A stretch of DNA of 64,000 bases from an uncultured Armatimonadota bacterium (GCA_903927025.1 CAIYLG010000045.1:1-64000); one strand, 5' to 3'; shown: positions 19,112 through 28,255, counted from the first letter of the stretch. Numbers and translations are program-made. The notes: generated by a model from the sequence alone, not told the origin.

Positions 19112-20005
19112 ATGCTTCACCTTCTCCTTCTAGGAGCGCTTCAGCAACCGGCCCAAGAGCCGACTGTTTCCCCTTACACACTCGCGATTGGCACCCCCGG
19201 GCAAACAACCGTTTCGTCGGGCCGAATCACGAGCCTGTCAACAGGAAAGGCAGTTACGGTGGACGATATTGCGAAAGCTGCTGACCGCAAGCTGTTTGTC
19301 TATTTGGGTGAAGAGCACGCAACTGAGCCAGATCAGCTGATGCATGCCGCCATTATTCAGGCGCTGGTTCGCCGCGGACGCCACGTCGTCGTTGGTCTTG
19401 AGATGATTCAGAGACCCAAGCAATCTGTCCTTGATCAGTGGACAGCGGGCTCGATCGCAGAAGACGAATTCTTGAAGCAAGTGGACTGGAAGGGACAGTG
19501 GGGATACGATTATTCGTATTACCGACCTATCTTTGACACCGTTCAGAGATTCAAGCTCCCCCTGATCGGTCTGAACATTCCACGCGACTGGGTCCGAACC
19601 GTTGGAAAGGGTGGTTTCCAGGCGCTTAAGCCAGATGACCGTACCCAACTTCCAACTGAGATGTCTTTGGACAACGCGGATCACAAAAAGGTGTTCGACT
19701 CCCTCATGGGTGGTCACGCGATGAGTTCGAACATCTATAGCGCTCAGGTGCTTTGGGACGAAGGGATGTCCGATACGGCTCTTAAGTATCTGGAAGCGCA
19801 CAAACCAAGCAGCCGCACGGTTTTTGTCGTCATCGCTGGCTCGGGCCACGTGATGTACCGACAGGGGATCAACTACCGGGTCGCCAAGCGGAAGGGTGGA
19901 GACGGCATTACCCTTGTCATGCTGGATTCAAACGAACCGGTTTCTGTCTCGAACGGGATCGCGGACTTCGTGATGGTGATGCCAAATCGAACAAAAAATC
20001 AGTAG
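19112..20005 (+). CDS. ChaN/Tiki-superfamily secreted protein
   Basis: 297 residues with a signal peptide (MLHLLLLGALQQPAQ). FVYLGEEHATEPDQLMHAAII and VVVGLEMIQRPKQ at about residues 68-105, and VIAGSGHVMYRQGI near the C terminus, are the hallmarks of ChaN-like haem-binding/erythromycin-esterase-like (Tiki) proteins: two GxxH sites and an E-M pair. Role in bacteria unclear, possibly haem or iron handling. Followed by a strong rho-independent terminator. Confidence 0.8.
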   Translation: MLHLLLLGALQQPAQEPTVSPYTLAIGTPGQTTVSSGRITSLSTGKAVTVDDIAKAADRKLFVYLGEEHATEPDQLMHAAIIQALVRRGRHVVVGLEMIQRPKQSVLDQWTAGSIAEDEFLKQVDWKGQWGYDYSYYRPIFDTVQRFKLPLIGLNIPRDWVRTVGKGGFQALKPDDRTQLPTEMSLDNADHKKVFDSLMGGHAMSSNIYSAQVLWDEGMSDTALKYLEAHKPSSRTVFVVIAGSGHVMYRQGINYRVAKRKGGDGITLVMLDSNEPVSVSNGIADFVMVMPNRTKNQ

Positions 20006-20089
20006 GCAGATAAGATCATTTGGCGTTTCTGATCCCGTCTGAGATTCAGAAAGGCGCCAAGACCTTTGAGCAATCAAATCATTCCTTAG

Positions 20090-20129
20090 CCGCTCTCCTA
20101 CCTACGCGGGGGAGCGGTTTTTGTTTTTT
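20090..20129 (+). terminator. rho-independent terminator of the ChaN-like gene
   Basis: Stem CCGCTC with GAGCGG (20090-20095 and 20112-20117), extended by further pairs, followed directly by TTTTTGTTTTTT. A textbook + strand terminator. Confidence 0.9.
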
Positions 20130-20151
20130 GAAACCTCTCCTAGCGATCCCG

Positions 20152-20190
20152 AAAAAAAAATCCCCAGCAGGTCTGAGTCCTGCTGGGGGA
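20152..20190 (-). terminator. rho-independent terminator of the ECF sigma gene
   Basis: Perfect stem TCCCCAGCAGG / CCTGCTGGGGA (20161-20171 and 20179-20189) followed on the minus strand by nine T residues (20152-20160 read in reverse). Confidence 0.9.
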
Positions 20191-20214
20191 TTCTTACGGA
20201 CGTTCGGGACGGAT

Positions 20215-20832
20215 TTAGTGGGAAGTAACCCAGCGAATCGGCGCGGCAGTCGTTTGGACTTGGGTTTCCTTTCGGATCTGTTCAAGTCGAGCTCGTATTG
20301 CCTTATGGGTGCGGTGAAGGCGCGATCGAATCGTGCCCACTGGCTTGCCAAGAATCTCCGCGATCTCCTTATAGGCGACGCCTTCGACGTCGGCTAAGGT
20401 GATCAGCAGACGCTGCTCCGGCGAGAGCGAATTTAGCGCCCGCTGGAGGTCCTCACTGAAGGACGTCTCAAGCACCTTCTGCTCGGGATTGCTGCCATTG
20501 TCCGGCATCTCAAAGTAGAGATTCTCGTCGCCAGATCCGTTCGACAGAGGGGTGTCGTAGGATACGGCTTTGATGCGTCGTCGTCGTGTTCTCAGCATGT
20601 CCAGAAACAGCCGGGTCACGATTCGGAAGATCCAATTCTCAAAGGGGCGATCCCCTTCAAATTCACGGAAAGATCGGTAGGCACGGAAGAATGCTTCCTG
20701 TGTCAGATCTTCGGCATCTGCCCGGTTTCCTGCCAGACGAAAGGCCATGTTGTAGACCTTCCGATAGGTTCCCTCCATGAGTTCATTGAACCGATTTTGC
20801 TCACTTTCATTCAGATTGTATGTGGTTTCCAT
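20215..20832 (-). CDS. RNA polymerase ECF-type sigma factor
   Basis: 205 residues. Region 2 at about 20-90 (NMAFRLAGNRADAEDLTQEAFFRAYRSF...RPFENWIFRIVTR) and region 4 at about 130-185 (LNSLSPEQRLLITLADVEGVAYKEIAEILGKPVGTIRSRLHR). A short acidic linker separates them. No anti-sigma gene is adjacent, so control is probably transcriptional: an ECF-type promoter lies 56-82 bases upstream of the start. Confidence 0.92.
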   Translation of the reverse strand: METTYNLNESEQNRFNELMEGTYRKVYNMAFRLAGNRADAEDLTQEAFFRAYRSFREFEGDRPFENWIFRIVTRLFLDMLRTRRRRIKAVSYDTPLSNGSGDENLYFEMPDNGSNPEQKVLETSFSEDLQRALNSLSPEQRLLITLADVEGVAYKEIAEILGKPVGTIRSRLHRTHKAIRARLEQIRKETQVQTTAAPIRWVTSH

Positions 20833-21163
20833 GTTATTCGCCCCGCTCTGTTATCTACAGGTTTGCGTTGCTTTCTGTGTACTTATTGACACGATTGCTA
20901 CCGTTTTAGTTCCCGCCTTTTTTGAGCGCCCGGTAAAGGTTTGTTCCTGATCGGCAGTTCGGATATCCACCCTGAAACCACGCCTGTCAATCAGTTTTCG
21001 GCTCTTCGCGCCGCGTTCTCAATGATTAACGTGTCTTAAATGTCGGAAGTTCAGGCAAATGGCTGAGAGATGTCTCAGGTAGTAAACGTGTAGGCCTTAG
21101 GGCGGGTTTCGGCACGTTCTTGTTCCCGCGATCCTGAACGCACAAGAGCGCGTAGAATAGGAC
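20833..21163. other. 331-bp intergenic region between divergent genes
   Basis: Divergent promoter region of the ECF sigma gene (minus) and the DCC-family gene (plus). Apart from the ECF-like promoter annotated separately I see no ORF, tRNA or strong hairpin. It is more AT-rich near 20880-20930. Confidence 0.6.
20888..20914 (-). promoter_or_regulatory. candidate ECF-type autoregulatory promoter
   Basis: On the minus strand GGGAAC (20914-20909) is followed after 16 bases by GTGTC (20892-20888), the GGAAC-N16-GTC layout of ECF promoters. It lies upstream of the ECF sigma gene itself, suggesting autoregulation. Confidence 0.5.
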
Positions 21164-21526
21164 ATGGCAGAGTGGAAGCTGTATTACGATGGCGGTTGCA
21201 ATCTCTGCCATGCGTCTCAGCTCCGCGTTGAGCGATGGGCGGCCAAGGCTCACCAGCCTCTTTCCGTTGATGTTCTTCTCAGCGATGACGCCATCGCCAA
21301 AGGTTATGCCGACGCCATGGTGCTGGAAGCCGACGGCAAGGTGCTTTCTGCCGCAGACGCTTGGATGCAGGTCATGACGATTGCGCCGTGGTATCTGCGT
21401 TGGCTGTCTGTCATGAGGAAGACCAAGCCCACGATGGCTCTAGCCTCATGGGTGTACGCGGTCGTCGCCAAGTACCGCATCCGGCTATTCGGCAGCCGAA
21501 GCTGCCAATTACCCCCGCGCGCCTAG
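21164..21526 (+). CDS. DCC-family thiol-disulfide oxidoreductase-like protein (DUF393)
   Basis: 120 residues starting with the family motif LYYDGGCNLCHASQ: D-G-x-C-x-x-C at residues 8-15. The rest (ADAWMQVMTIAPWYLRWLSV) matches the usual middle helix. Members are small predicted redox proteins. ATG 21164. Confidence 0.85.
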   Translation: MAEWKLYYDGGCNLCHASQLRVERWAAKAHQPLSVDVLLSDDAIAKGYADAMVLEADGKVLSAADAWMQVMTIAPWYLRWLSVMRKTKPTMALASWVYAVVAKYRIRLFGSRSCQLPPRA

Positions 21527-21658
21527 CTCCCTCGAATTTCAAGCCGAGTGTCGGCACACTGAGCCCGAACCAAAGTGTGCCGCTCTTGTTGGAGGCGGGA
21601 GACCCGAGATGGCAATGAAACTCTTAGCCGGCCGGAACGGGATGAATAAGAGATCCGT

Positions 21659-21693
21659 CCCCAAGACCTCGCGCGAGCCGTGAGGTCTTGGGG
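21659..21693. repeat. 12-bp perfect inverted repeat upstream of tRNA-Cys
   Basis: CCCCAAGACCTC (21659-21670) pairs exactly with GAGGTCTTGGGG (21682-21693) around an 11-base loop. No T tract follows, so it may be a terminator of unusual type, an operator, or a processing site; it ends 21 bases before the tRNA. Confidence 0.6.
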
Positions 21694-21714
21694 ATATACT
21701 AGAAAACCACTCGG

Positions 21715-21791
21715 GGTGCCGTGCCCAAGTGGCCCAAGGGGACGGTCTGCAAAACCGTTATTCGGCGGTTCGAATCCGCCCGGCACCTCCA
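21715..21791 (+). tRNA. tRNA-Cys (GCA)
   Basis: Acceptor GGTGCCG (21715-21721) pairs with CGGCACC (21781-21787), followed by T and an encoded CCA. Anticodon arm ACGGT-CTGCAAA-ACCGT gives anticodon GCA. T arm GGCGG-TTCGAAT-CCGCC is perfect. scpA starts 19 bases downstream. Confidence 0.95.
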
Positions 21792-21810
21792 ATCGTCTGT
21801 TCTTTCACCT

Positions 21811-22617
21811 ATGGCCCCGCGCCACGAACTTGCTGACCGGAAAGAGCGCATCTCTGCGCTGGGAGTGATTTCTCCTCCGCCGATCCATGTTCAGAGCCCC
21901 AACTTTGATGGTTCGCTCGCCACGCTGTTTACGTTCGTGCGGGACCATAAAGTGGATCTCCTCGGCGTTCCGCTTTTCCCGATTTGCGAAGCCTATTTTG
22001 CCTACCTTATCCAAAGTGAGCTGAAGGATCTGGATGAGGCGGCGGCCGCCCTATCTGCGCTCGCCTACCTTCTCGAGCGGAAGGCTTGGCTCCTGTTGCC
22101 GGTTCCCGACCCAGAACCGGAGTATGAAGAGTCGATGGAGCTGCCGGAGCCCACGTCTCACGAGTACCAATCTGCGATTAGGGCTCTCCAGCTCTGGCAC
22201 GAGGAGCGGTCCAATCTCTTTTTTCGGTCGCCGGATGCAGGGCCCGATCTCTACGAACTGCCATACACGCTGGCCAATGTGAACCCGGCTGACCTCGCTC
22301 GGGCTTTCGAGCGGATTCTAAGAAAGGCAAAGCCTGAAACCGCGGATCACATCAAACCGCGCAAATCGCTCCAGGAGCAGATGAAGGCGGTGCTGGAAGC
22401 AATTGGTGATGACTGGACGAGCTTGGAAAACCTGATTGTTCAGCCCTACACCCGCAGCGACGCCGTTTACTGGTTCCTAGCCCTGCTTGAACTGATTCGC
22501 CTGGGCCAGGTCGTTGCCCGCGTTATCGAAGAAAACGTTGAATTCTGCCTTGCCGCGTCCCCAACTGGCCGCCTCGCGCTTTCGCATCCCGTTCCGAATC
22601 AGGAGCGGGGGGATTGA
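21811..22617 (+). CDS. scpA: segregation and condensation protein A (ScpA)
   Basis: Kleisin subunit of the SMC-ScpAB condensin. The 268-residue protein has the N-terminal ScpA motif NFDGSLATLFTFVRDHKVDLLGVPLFPICEAYFAYL and AAAALSALAYLLERKAWLLLP, and a C-terminal winged helix (AVYWFLALLELIRLGQV). ATG 21811 is the first after the tRNA. Overlaps scpB by four bases (TTGA). Confidence 0.92.
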   Translation: MAPRHELADRKERISALGVISPPPIHVQSPNFDGSLATLFTFVRDHKVDLLGVPLFPICEAYFAYLIQSELKDLDEAAAALSALAYLLERKAWLLLPVPDPEPEYEESMELPEPTSHEYQSAIRALQLWHEERSNLFFRSPDAGPDLYELPYTLANVNPADLARAFERILRKAKPETADHIKPRKSLQEQMKAVLEAIGDDWTSLENLIVQPYTRSDAVYWFLALLELIRLGQVVARVIEENVEFCLAASPTGRLALSHPVPNQERGD

Positions 22618-23168
22618 ATGCGGTTGACGGGGTAGAAGCCCTCCTGTTTGTTGCGGATTCTCCCTCTACTGCAGAATCCTTGGCGCTTGCCTTGGAACTG
22701 ACGGTCGGGCAGGTTGAGCAGGCCATCGAAGTGCTCACCAAGCGCATGAAATCGAAGGGACCTCTTCACGTGGTCCAACTAGCCGGTGGCTACCAGCTTG
22801 CAACCAAGCCGGAATACGGCCAGGTCATCTCGAATTTCCTCAAGCCAGCGCGTCAGCGCCTTAGTCGAAGCCTCATGGAGGTTCTTGCGATCGTAGCGTA
22901 TAAGCAGCCGCTGACCATTGCAGAAATTGATGCGATCCGGGGTGTTCAGAGCGACTACAGCATCAAAGCACTGTTGGAACGTCGACTGCTCCAGGAAGTT
23001 GGGAGAAAGCAGACCCCAGGGCGTCCTGTCCTGTATGGGACTTCACAGCAGTTTCTTCATCAGTTCAAGCTGAACGATTTGTCGCAGCTTCCGGACCTTG
23101 AAGTGGCTGAGCCAGAGTCATCTTTGCTCAGTCTTCCCGCGGAGGCTGAATCACACCTTGATGAGTAG
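22614..23168 (+). CDS. scpB: segregation and condensation protein B (ScpB)
   Basis: 184 residues with two winged-helix domains; typical ScpB strings EALLFVADSP, VVQLAGGYQLATKPEYG, LMEVLAIVAYKQPLTIAEIDAIRGV and GRPVLYGTSQQFL. TTG start overlaps the scpA stop, so the two condensin partners are translationally coupled. Confidence 0.93.
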   Translation: MNAVDGVEALLFVADSPSTAESLALALELTVGQVEQAIEVLTKRMKSKGPLHVVQLAGGYQLATKPEYGQVISNFLKPARQRLSRSLMEVLAIVAYKQPLTIAEIDAIRGVQSDYSIKALLERRLLQEVGRKQTPGRPVLYGTSQQFLHQFKLNDLSQLPDLEVAEPESSLLSLPAEAESHLDE

Positions 23169-23255
23169 GGTGTGATAGTCTATGTTTGCGTCGGTACAAT
23201 GTTTCCAGCTCATGATGAGCGAATCGACCTTTGGTCGAGCCTCGAAGGATAGTCA

Positions 23256-24464
23256 ATGAACGGATTCCGCTGCGTACTACCAACAGTCCTATGTTGCCTA
23301 GCGGCTGTAGGTCGGTCACAAAGCGTGACAGCACAGACCGCCATTGCCATTGATGGTGCAAGCGGCAAAGTTCTCTGGTCCAAAAATGCGGATCAGTCGA
23401 TGTATCCCGCAAGCACCACAAAAATCATGACGGGCCTGCTCCTGGTTGAGCGGTGTCATATGGATGATGTCATCACGGCGCCAGAGGACATCGAAACCAT
23501 CCGGGAAGCCAGCATGCATCTAAAGCCGGGTGAAAAGGTCACCGTGAGGAACATGCTGTACGCAATCATGCTGCGAAGCGCCAACGACGGCTGCTACGCC
23601 GTCGCGAAGCATATTAGTGGCTCTGTCGAGGCGTTCAGCAAACTGATGAATGAGCGCGCGAGGCAGGTTGGCTGCACGCGAACTCATTTTCATAACCCAA
23701 ACGGGCTTAATGACCGCGACCATACGACCACGGCCCACGATCTCGCGCTGATTGCTCGAGCTGCGATGATGCACCCGGAGTTCCGTGAAGTCGTGAAGAC
23801 TTACAAGTATCAGATCGACCGAAGCATCAACCAGCACGACCGAGTAATGATCAATCACGACAAGCTCCTTAAGAAGGATCCTTTCGCAGAAGGTATCAAA
23901 ACCGGATACACCGTTCCTGCGGGACACTGCTTCGTTGGCAGTTCCTCTCGCAACGGTTTCCGAGTCATCACGGTAGTGATGAAGAGCAACCGATGGCAGG
24001 ATGACAGCGAAGCGCTGATGTCCTGGGCCTTCCAAAGCTTTGAAAAGAAAGAGAAGATGCCGGCAGGTCAGGTTGTCGGAAAGGTGGCCGTTCCAGACGG
24101 AGCGGGAGCCGCAATTCCCGTTTCGCTTGCAGAACCTGCCTATACTCTAGGGCCAATCGGCGAAAACCAGCCAAAGCCGAAAACTGAAGTGAAGCCTCTT
24201 ACCGACCTCCGTGCGCCAGTCAAGAAGGGCGATGTGGTCGGCTCATTGGAAATCGTGGATGCAGACAACTGCCTCCAGAGAGTTCCTGTTGTGGCCGAGA
24301 AGGATGTCACTAGGGCTGGCCTCATTGGCATAACAAAGCCGGAATCTACCGGCAGCAAACTATTTTTTGGAGGCGCACTCTTTGTAGGCGCGTTTCTGGT
24401 GAAGGGTCGAGCAAATAAAAGGAAAAAATACTATGGCAGAACGACCACGCGGCCAAAGCTCTAA
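23256..24464 (+). CDS. D-alanyl-D-alanine carboxypeptidase (peptidase S11, DacF-like)
   Basis: 402 residues with signal peptide, then the penicillin-binding motifs in order: STTK (in PASTTKIMT, about residue 50), SAN (SANDGC, about 108) and KTG (IKTGYT, about 213). C-terminal DacF-type beta domain and a final hydrophobic anchor (KLFFGGALFVGAFLV) with a basic tail. Trims peptidoglycan stem peptides outside the membrane. Overlaps the pseudouridine synthase gene by 32 bp. Confidence 0.9.
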   Translation: MNGFRCVLPTVLCCLAAVGRSQSVTAQTAIAIDGASGKVLWSKNADQSMYPASTTKIMTGLLLVERCHMDDVITAPEDIETIREASMHLKPGEKVTVRNMLYAIMLRSANDGCYAVAKHISGSVEAFSKLMNERARQVGCTRTHFHNPNGLNDRDHTTTAHDLALIARAAMMHPEFREVVKTYKYQIDRSINQHDRVMINHDKLLKKDPFAEGIKTGYTVPAGHCFVGSSSRNGFRVITVVMKSNRWQDDSEALMSWAFQSFEKKEKMPAGQVVGKVAVPDGAGAAIPVSLAEPAYTLGPIGENQPKPKTEVKPLTDLRAPVKKGDVVGSLEIVDADNCLQRVPVVAEKDVTRAGLIGITKPESTGSKLFFGGALFVGAFLVKGRANKRKKYYGRTTTRPKL

Positions 24465-25383
24465 TAGAGGGCCGAGAAAACCAAAGACTCCGGGCAAGGA
24501 CGCACCCTTAGGACCATCGGCACCCAAGAAGACGTTCAATAAGGACCGCACGCGAGCCCAGCGTAAAAATCGTCAAGATGCAATCGCGCATGCGAAAGAC
24601 ATGACGCAGCGAATGGGTGTGCAGCCCGTTGACCCTGAACGAAAGAAGGGAGACGGAGAACGCCTGCACGTCCGCATCGCAAGAAGCGGCATATGTTCAC
24701 GCCGAGCAGCGGAACAGCTCATCCTCGAAGGCCGTGTCGAAGTAAACGGCGTCATGGTTGCCGAGATGGGCGTCAAGGTCACGGAGGCTGATGAGATCCG
24801 TGTGGATGGGCACACCATCGGAACCGCAAAAATTTATACCGTGGTGCTGAACAAACCTCTCGGGGTTGTCACCACCCTATTCGACCCCCAGCGCAGGCCC
24901 ACCATTGAAAGGTACCTGCCCGACTATGGCGTCCAGCTTAAGCCTGTTGGAAGGTTGGACATGGACACGGAGGGGCTGTTGGTCTGCACCAACGACGGTG
25001 CGCTGGCTCTTCGATTGGCCCATCCGCGATACGGCGTTGAGAAGGAATATCAGGCGATTGTGACCGGATTGCCCGATGAAAAGGCCCTTCAGAAGCTTCG
25101 AGACGGCGTCTACTTTGACGGGCGGAAATCACTGCCGGCTAAGGTCGAAGTGATTCATGCCGAGCCAAAGTCCAACTCGACTGGTCTAAGGATTACGATC
25201 CATGAAGGACGGAAGCGACAGGTGCGCCTCATGTGCGAGCTTGTCGGCCATCCAGTTACGTCCCTAAAGAGGGTTCGATACGGCTCTCTCTATCTTAAAG
25301 GAATGAGAGGAGGCGAAGCCCGCCTGCTCGGAAAGAAGGAAGTCGACGAACTTAGAAAGATGGTAGGGTTGCCGGTAAACTAA
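24433..25383 (+). CDS. rluB: 23S rRNA pseudouridine synthase, RluB/RsuA family
   Basis: 316 residues. A basic, disordered N-terminal tail of about 70 residues (PRGQSSNRGPRKPK...) precedes an S4 RNA-binding domain (LHVRIARSGICSRRAAEQLI), then the catalytic GRLDMDTEGLLVCTNDG with the nucleophilic Asp, and HEGRKRQVRLM. RluB versus RsuA/RluF cannot be decided from sequence alone. Confidence 0.88.
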   Translation: MAERPRGQSSNRGPRKPKTPGKDAPLGPSAPKKTFNKDRTRAQRKNRQDAIAHAKDMTQRMGVQPVDPERKKGDGERLHVRIARSGICSRRAAEQLILEGRVEVNGVMVAEMGVKVTEADEIRVDGHTIGTAKIYTVVLNKPLGVVTTLFDPQRRPTIERYLPDYGVQLKPVGRLDMDTEGLLVCTNDGALALRLAHPRYGVEKEYQAIVTGLPDEKALQKLRDGVYFDGRKSLPAKVEVIHAEPKSNSTGLRITIHEGRKRQVRLMCELVGHPVTSLKRVRYGSLYLKGMRGGEARLLGKKEVDELRKMVGLPVN

Positions 25384-25405
25384 GGTCTAGACCGCTTATA
25401 CAGCA

Positions 25406-27208
25406 ATGAACAATGTTAGAAGTGCGCGAGCGAGAAAGCCGCGCCGAACTCAAGACTCCGTCGCACCTGGATTCAATGGCGCAAGCCGAACCGGCGGACA
25501 GCAGAAAGAAATTATCGTCAACGTCTCAAACCGAGAAACTCGCATCGCCCTCTTAGAGGACGGACTGCTGATGGAGTATCGGGTCGAGAGAGAAGAGCGA
25601 GTCGTAGGCTCGATCTTCAAAGGGATCGTGCAAAACGTGCTCCCAGGCATGGATGCCGCATTTGTGGACATCGGTCTGGAGCGCAACGCGTTCCTTTATG
25701 TCGCAGATATCATCCCCGACGACGGTGGAGACAACAGCCCTGCCAGCATCAAGCGAAGCGAGTTGCGCCGCAGAAAGATCAAGGATCTGCTCAAGCCTGG
25801 TCAGCAGGTGATGGTACAGGTCACGAAGGGACCACGCGGCACCAAGGGTGCTCGCGTCACCACCCGGATCGCCCTCCCTGGTCGCTACGTCGTCTTGATG
25901 CCTGAGTCGGGAAGCGTAGGCGTGAGTCGTAAGATCGAAGATCGCGCTGAGCGAGACCGACTTCGCAAGATCGGAGATCGCATTATCCCCGATGGCTTCG
26001 GACTCATCCTTCGCACCGAGTGTGAAGGTCGAACCGAGGGCGAGCTCCGTGCCGACGTCGCCTTCCTTCAGAGCCTTTGGAGCGATGTCATGAAGGCCGC
26101 CAAGAAGATGCGCGCACCAGCCTGCGTCCACAAAGATCAAACCCTTTTGTTCCGAACGGTTCGCGACATGTTTGGCGAGAACATCACCAAGATGGTGATT
26201 GACGACCCCGACGAATACGAGAAGGTCCACCTCGTGGCCGCGATGGTCGCGCCTGCGATGCGAGAAAAGATCGTGCTGTTCGATAAGGACACCCCCCTGT
26301 TCGACTATTACGGAATCGAAAAGGAGCTTGAGCGCATCATGCAGCATAAGGTGCCCCTCAAGTCAGGCGGCACCCTGGTCATCGATGAGATGGAAGCGCT
26401 CACGGCGATTGACGTCAACACTGGAAAGCAGGTTGGAAGCACGTCGCTGAATGACACGATTCTGAGAGCGAATCTCGAAGCCTCCGAAGAGATCCTTCGA
26501 CAGCTTCGCCTCCGTGACATGGGTGGCATCATTGTCTGCGACTTCATCGACATGGAGTCAGAAACCGACAAGAAGAAGCTCCTTCAGCACTTTACGGATG
26601 GGCTCGCCAAAGACCGCGCCCGAACCCGAGTGGGACGTATCTCATCCCTCGGTCTGATCGAACTGACTCGAAAGCGCACCGGCGAATCAGTCACTCAGGA
26701 GATCACGGAGATTTGCCCGATGTGTACCGGAGTCGGTCGCATCGCCAGTAAGGAGACGGTTAGCCTGTGGATCGAGCGCGATATGTGGCGCAAGATGCAG
26801 GAAGCCGGGAACGCCTTCATGGTTGAGTGCCATCCTGCCGTCGTCGAAGCCCTTATCGGCCTGGACGGCGAAAATGTGGAGGAACTCGAGCACGAAATGC
26901 GCCGAGGCATCTACGTTCGCGCCAACTTCGACATGGAGTACGAAGAGTACGAGATCCGCTCTGGCACCATCGAAGAATTCGATCGCCAGGTGATGGGTTA
27001 TCGCCGAGCGCAGGTGCTAGAAGCCAATGTCCGCCGATCTGCGTTCGAGAACGCCAACAAAGTTGTCGGCTGGACCGACACTGGCTTCTACATTGAACTC
27101 CTGGATGGTATGAACCACATCGGCAATCGAGCCAAAGTATGTCTCCAAGACATCCGCCGCTCCTACGCTGTAGCTGACGTCATCCTTCCCGGCTCCTCCG
27201 TCCGGTAA
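25406..27208 (+). CDS. rng: ribonuclease G/E family endoribonuclease
   Basis: 600 residues: S1 domain at about 50-140 (GSIFKGIVQNVLPGMDAAFVDIGLERNAFL), RNase H-like/DNase I-like catalytic core with ALTAIDVNTGKQVGS and GGIIVCDFIDM supplying the two metal-binding aspartates, and CPMCTG, the zinc-link cysteines. No long RNase E scaffold tail, so closest to RNase G. The C terminus (about 500-600) is an extra domain with WTDTGFYIELLDGMNHIGNRA, TRAM-like, an addition worth noting. Confidence 0.9.
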   Translation: MNNVRSARARKPRRTQDSVAPGFNGASRTGGQQKEIIVNVSNRETRIALLEDGLLMEYRVEREERVVGSIFKGIVQNVLPGMDAAFVDIGLERNAFLYVADIIPDDGGDNSPASIKRSELRRRKIKDLLKPGQQVMVQVTKGPRGTKGARVTTRIALPGRYVVLMPESGSVGVSRKIEDRAERDRLRKIGDRIIPDGFGLILRTECEGRTEGELRADVAFLQSLWSDVMKAAKKMRAPACVHKDQTLLFRTVRDMFGENITKMVIDDPDEYEKVHLVAAMVAPAMREKIVLFDKDTPLFDYYGIEKELERIMQHKVPLKSGGTLVIDEMEALTAIDVNTGKQVGSTSLNDTILRANLEASEEILRQLRLRDMGGIIVCDFIDMESETDKKKLLQHFTDGLAKDRARTRVGRISSLGLIELTRKRTGESVTQEITEICPMCTGVGRIASKETVSLWIERDMWRKMQEAGNAFMVECHPAVVEALIGLDGENVEELEHEMRRGIYVRANFDMEYEEYEIRSGTIEEFDRQVMGYRRAQVLEANVRRSAFENANKVVGWTDTGFYIELLDGMNHIGNRAKVCLQDIRRSYAVADVILPGSSVR

Positions 27209-27215
27209 TCCGTCC

Positions 27216-27249
27216 GGTCTCCCTTCCTTTCGCTCGCCGGGAGGAAGGG
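27216..27249 (+). repeat. dispersed intergenic hairpin repeat, copy 1
   Basis: One of three related copies (others 35103-35136 minus, 44969-45004 plus). Consensus begins GGTCYCCYTTCCTTTCGCT and ends GAGGAAG, so that the CTTCC and GGAAG blocks can pair. Lies in the gap after the RNase G/E gene and may serve as a terminator-like 3' element. A second hairpin GCCAACGC/GCGTTGGC follows at 27263-27283. Confidence 0.6.
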
Positions 27250-27418
27250 TTGGGGATGGCGAGCCAACGCGTTTAGCGTTGGCCGCATACGATCGCCTTG
27301 TATCCATAGGGTGTCGTCTTTCTTTCACCCTCCCAGTTCCAGGCGAGTCGAGTGGACCCGCACTGTGTTTAACGTCCATACACCAAGCCGCTAAAAATAC
27401 AGTTAAATAGAACTGTAG

Positions 27419-28255
27419 ATGCGCCCAGTCATCCCATTCTTAATCGTCATCGCGATCGAAGCTGTGCTTGGAGCACTGTGGGGTGTGTTCGGGGGAGGGG
27501 GTTGGCAAGTACAAACTGGCTTTGAATACGCCACCCACGGCTCCATGCAATTTGCCATTGGCAGCGTTTGCGTTCAATCGATCGTCCTGAGTCAGTTCGG
27601 CTCATTTAAAACGGCAAACTGGCTCCTTCTAAACCCTTTTCAGAGGGCTGCCATCAAGCAGCTCTTTCTCTTCGGCGCACTGACATCCGTGTGGGAGTTC
27701 ACCGCGAAGACGAGTACGCAGTTCGAATCCAGCCTAATTGTCACTTTGGCCATCGGAGCCATGATCGCGCTCCTGCCGTTCACTGGTAGCCCGGAAGCGC
27801 GCGTCCCAATGGGAATGGTGAGTCAAGAAGAAGTGAACGGTGTTGCGGAGAAGCCTCTGAATGCCATTTCTCGGCTGATATTTGTGATTCCCTGTTGCAC
27901 TATCCTCATCGCAGGGAAGCTGAATCATCTGGATGTTTTTATGTCAGTCGCTTCGTACGAAACGGTTGGGCTTATGGCGCCCAGCCTGATCTGCATTGAT
28001 ATCATTTTGAACAAACCGCGTCAGGCGTACGTTCAGATACGAGATATCCCGCTCTTCATCGGGATTGCCGCTTCGTTCTTTGCCTTCGTCCTTACGATGA
28101 AGGGAGGATGGTCGGCGAAGATGAGTGAGTTCTGGCAATGCCTTGAGCTGATAGGCCCTTTATATGCCATAGGTCTTACGTGTCTAGCTGTCCTCATTAA
28201 GTCGGCAGCGGAAGACAGCGAGCCACTCGAGCTTTCAGCTGGAATTCGTTCCTGA
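27419..28255 (+). CDS. polytopic membrane protein, unknown function
   Basis: 278 residues with about eight hydrophobic segments and no recognised family motif. A glycine run (VFGGGGWQ) follows the first helix. ATG at 27419 directly follows an AT-rich stretch (AAATACAGTTAAATAG). Stands alone between RNase G/E and the rhamnosidase. Confidence 0.6.
   Translation: MRPVIPFLIVIAIEAVLGALWGVFGGGGWQVQTGFEYATHGSMQFAIGSVCVQSIVLSQFGSFKTANWLLLNPFQRAAIKQLFLFGALTSVWEFTAKTSTQFESSLIVTLAIGAMIALLPFTGSPEARVPMGMVSQEEVNGVAEKPLNAISRLIFVIPCCTILIAGKLNHLDVFMSVASYETVGLMAPSLICIDIILNKPRQAYVQIRDIPLFIGIAASFFAFVLTMKGGWSAKMSEFWQCLELIGPLYAIGLTCLAVLIKSAAEDSEPLELSAGIRS

Noticed and set aside
18691-19284. 197-codon + frame overlapping the hypothetical gene at 18682 and the start of the ChaN-like gene
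   Set aside because: Both the minus gene and the ChaN-like gene have better starts and ribosome sites; the frame has low-quality composition.
20884-20914. + strand TTGACA at 20886-20891 as a sigma-70 promoter for the DCC gene
   Set aside because: No suitable -10 at 16-18 bases, and the same bases fit an ECF promoter on the other strand better.
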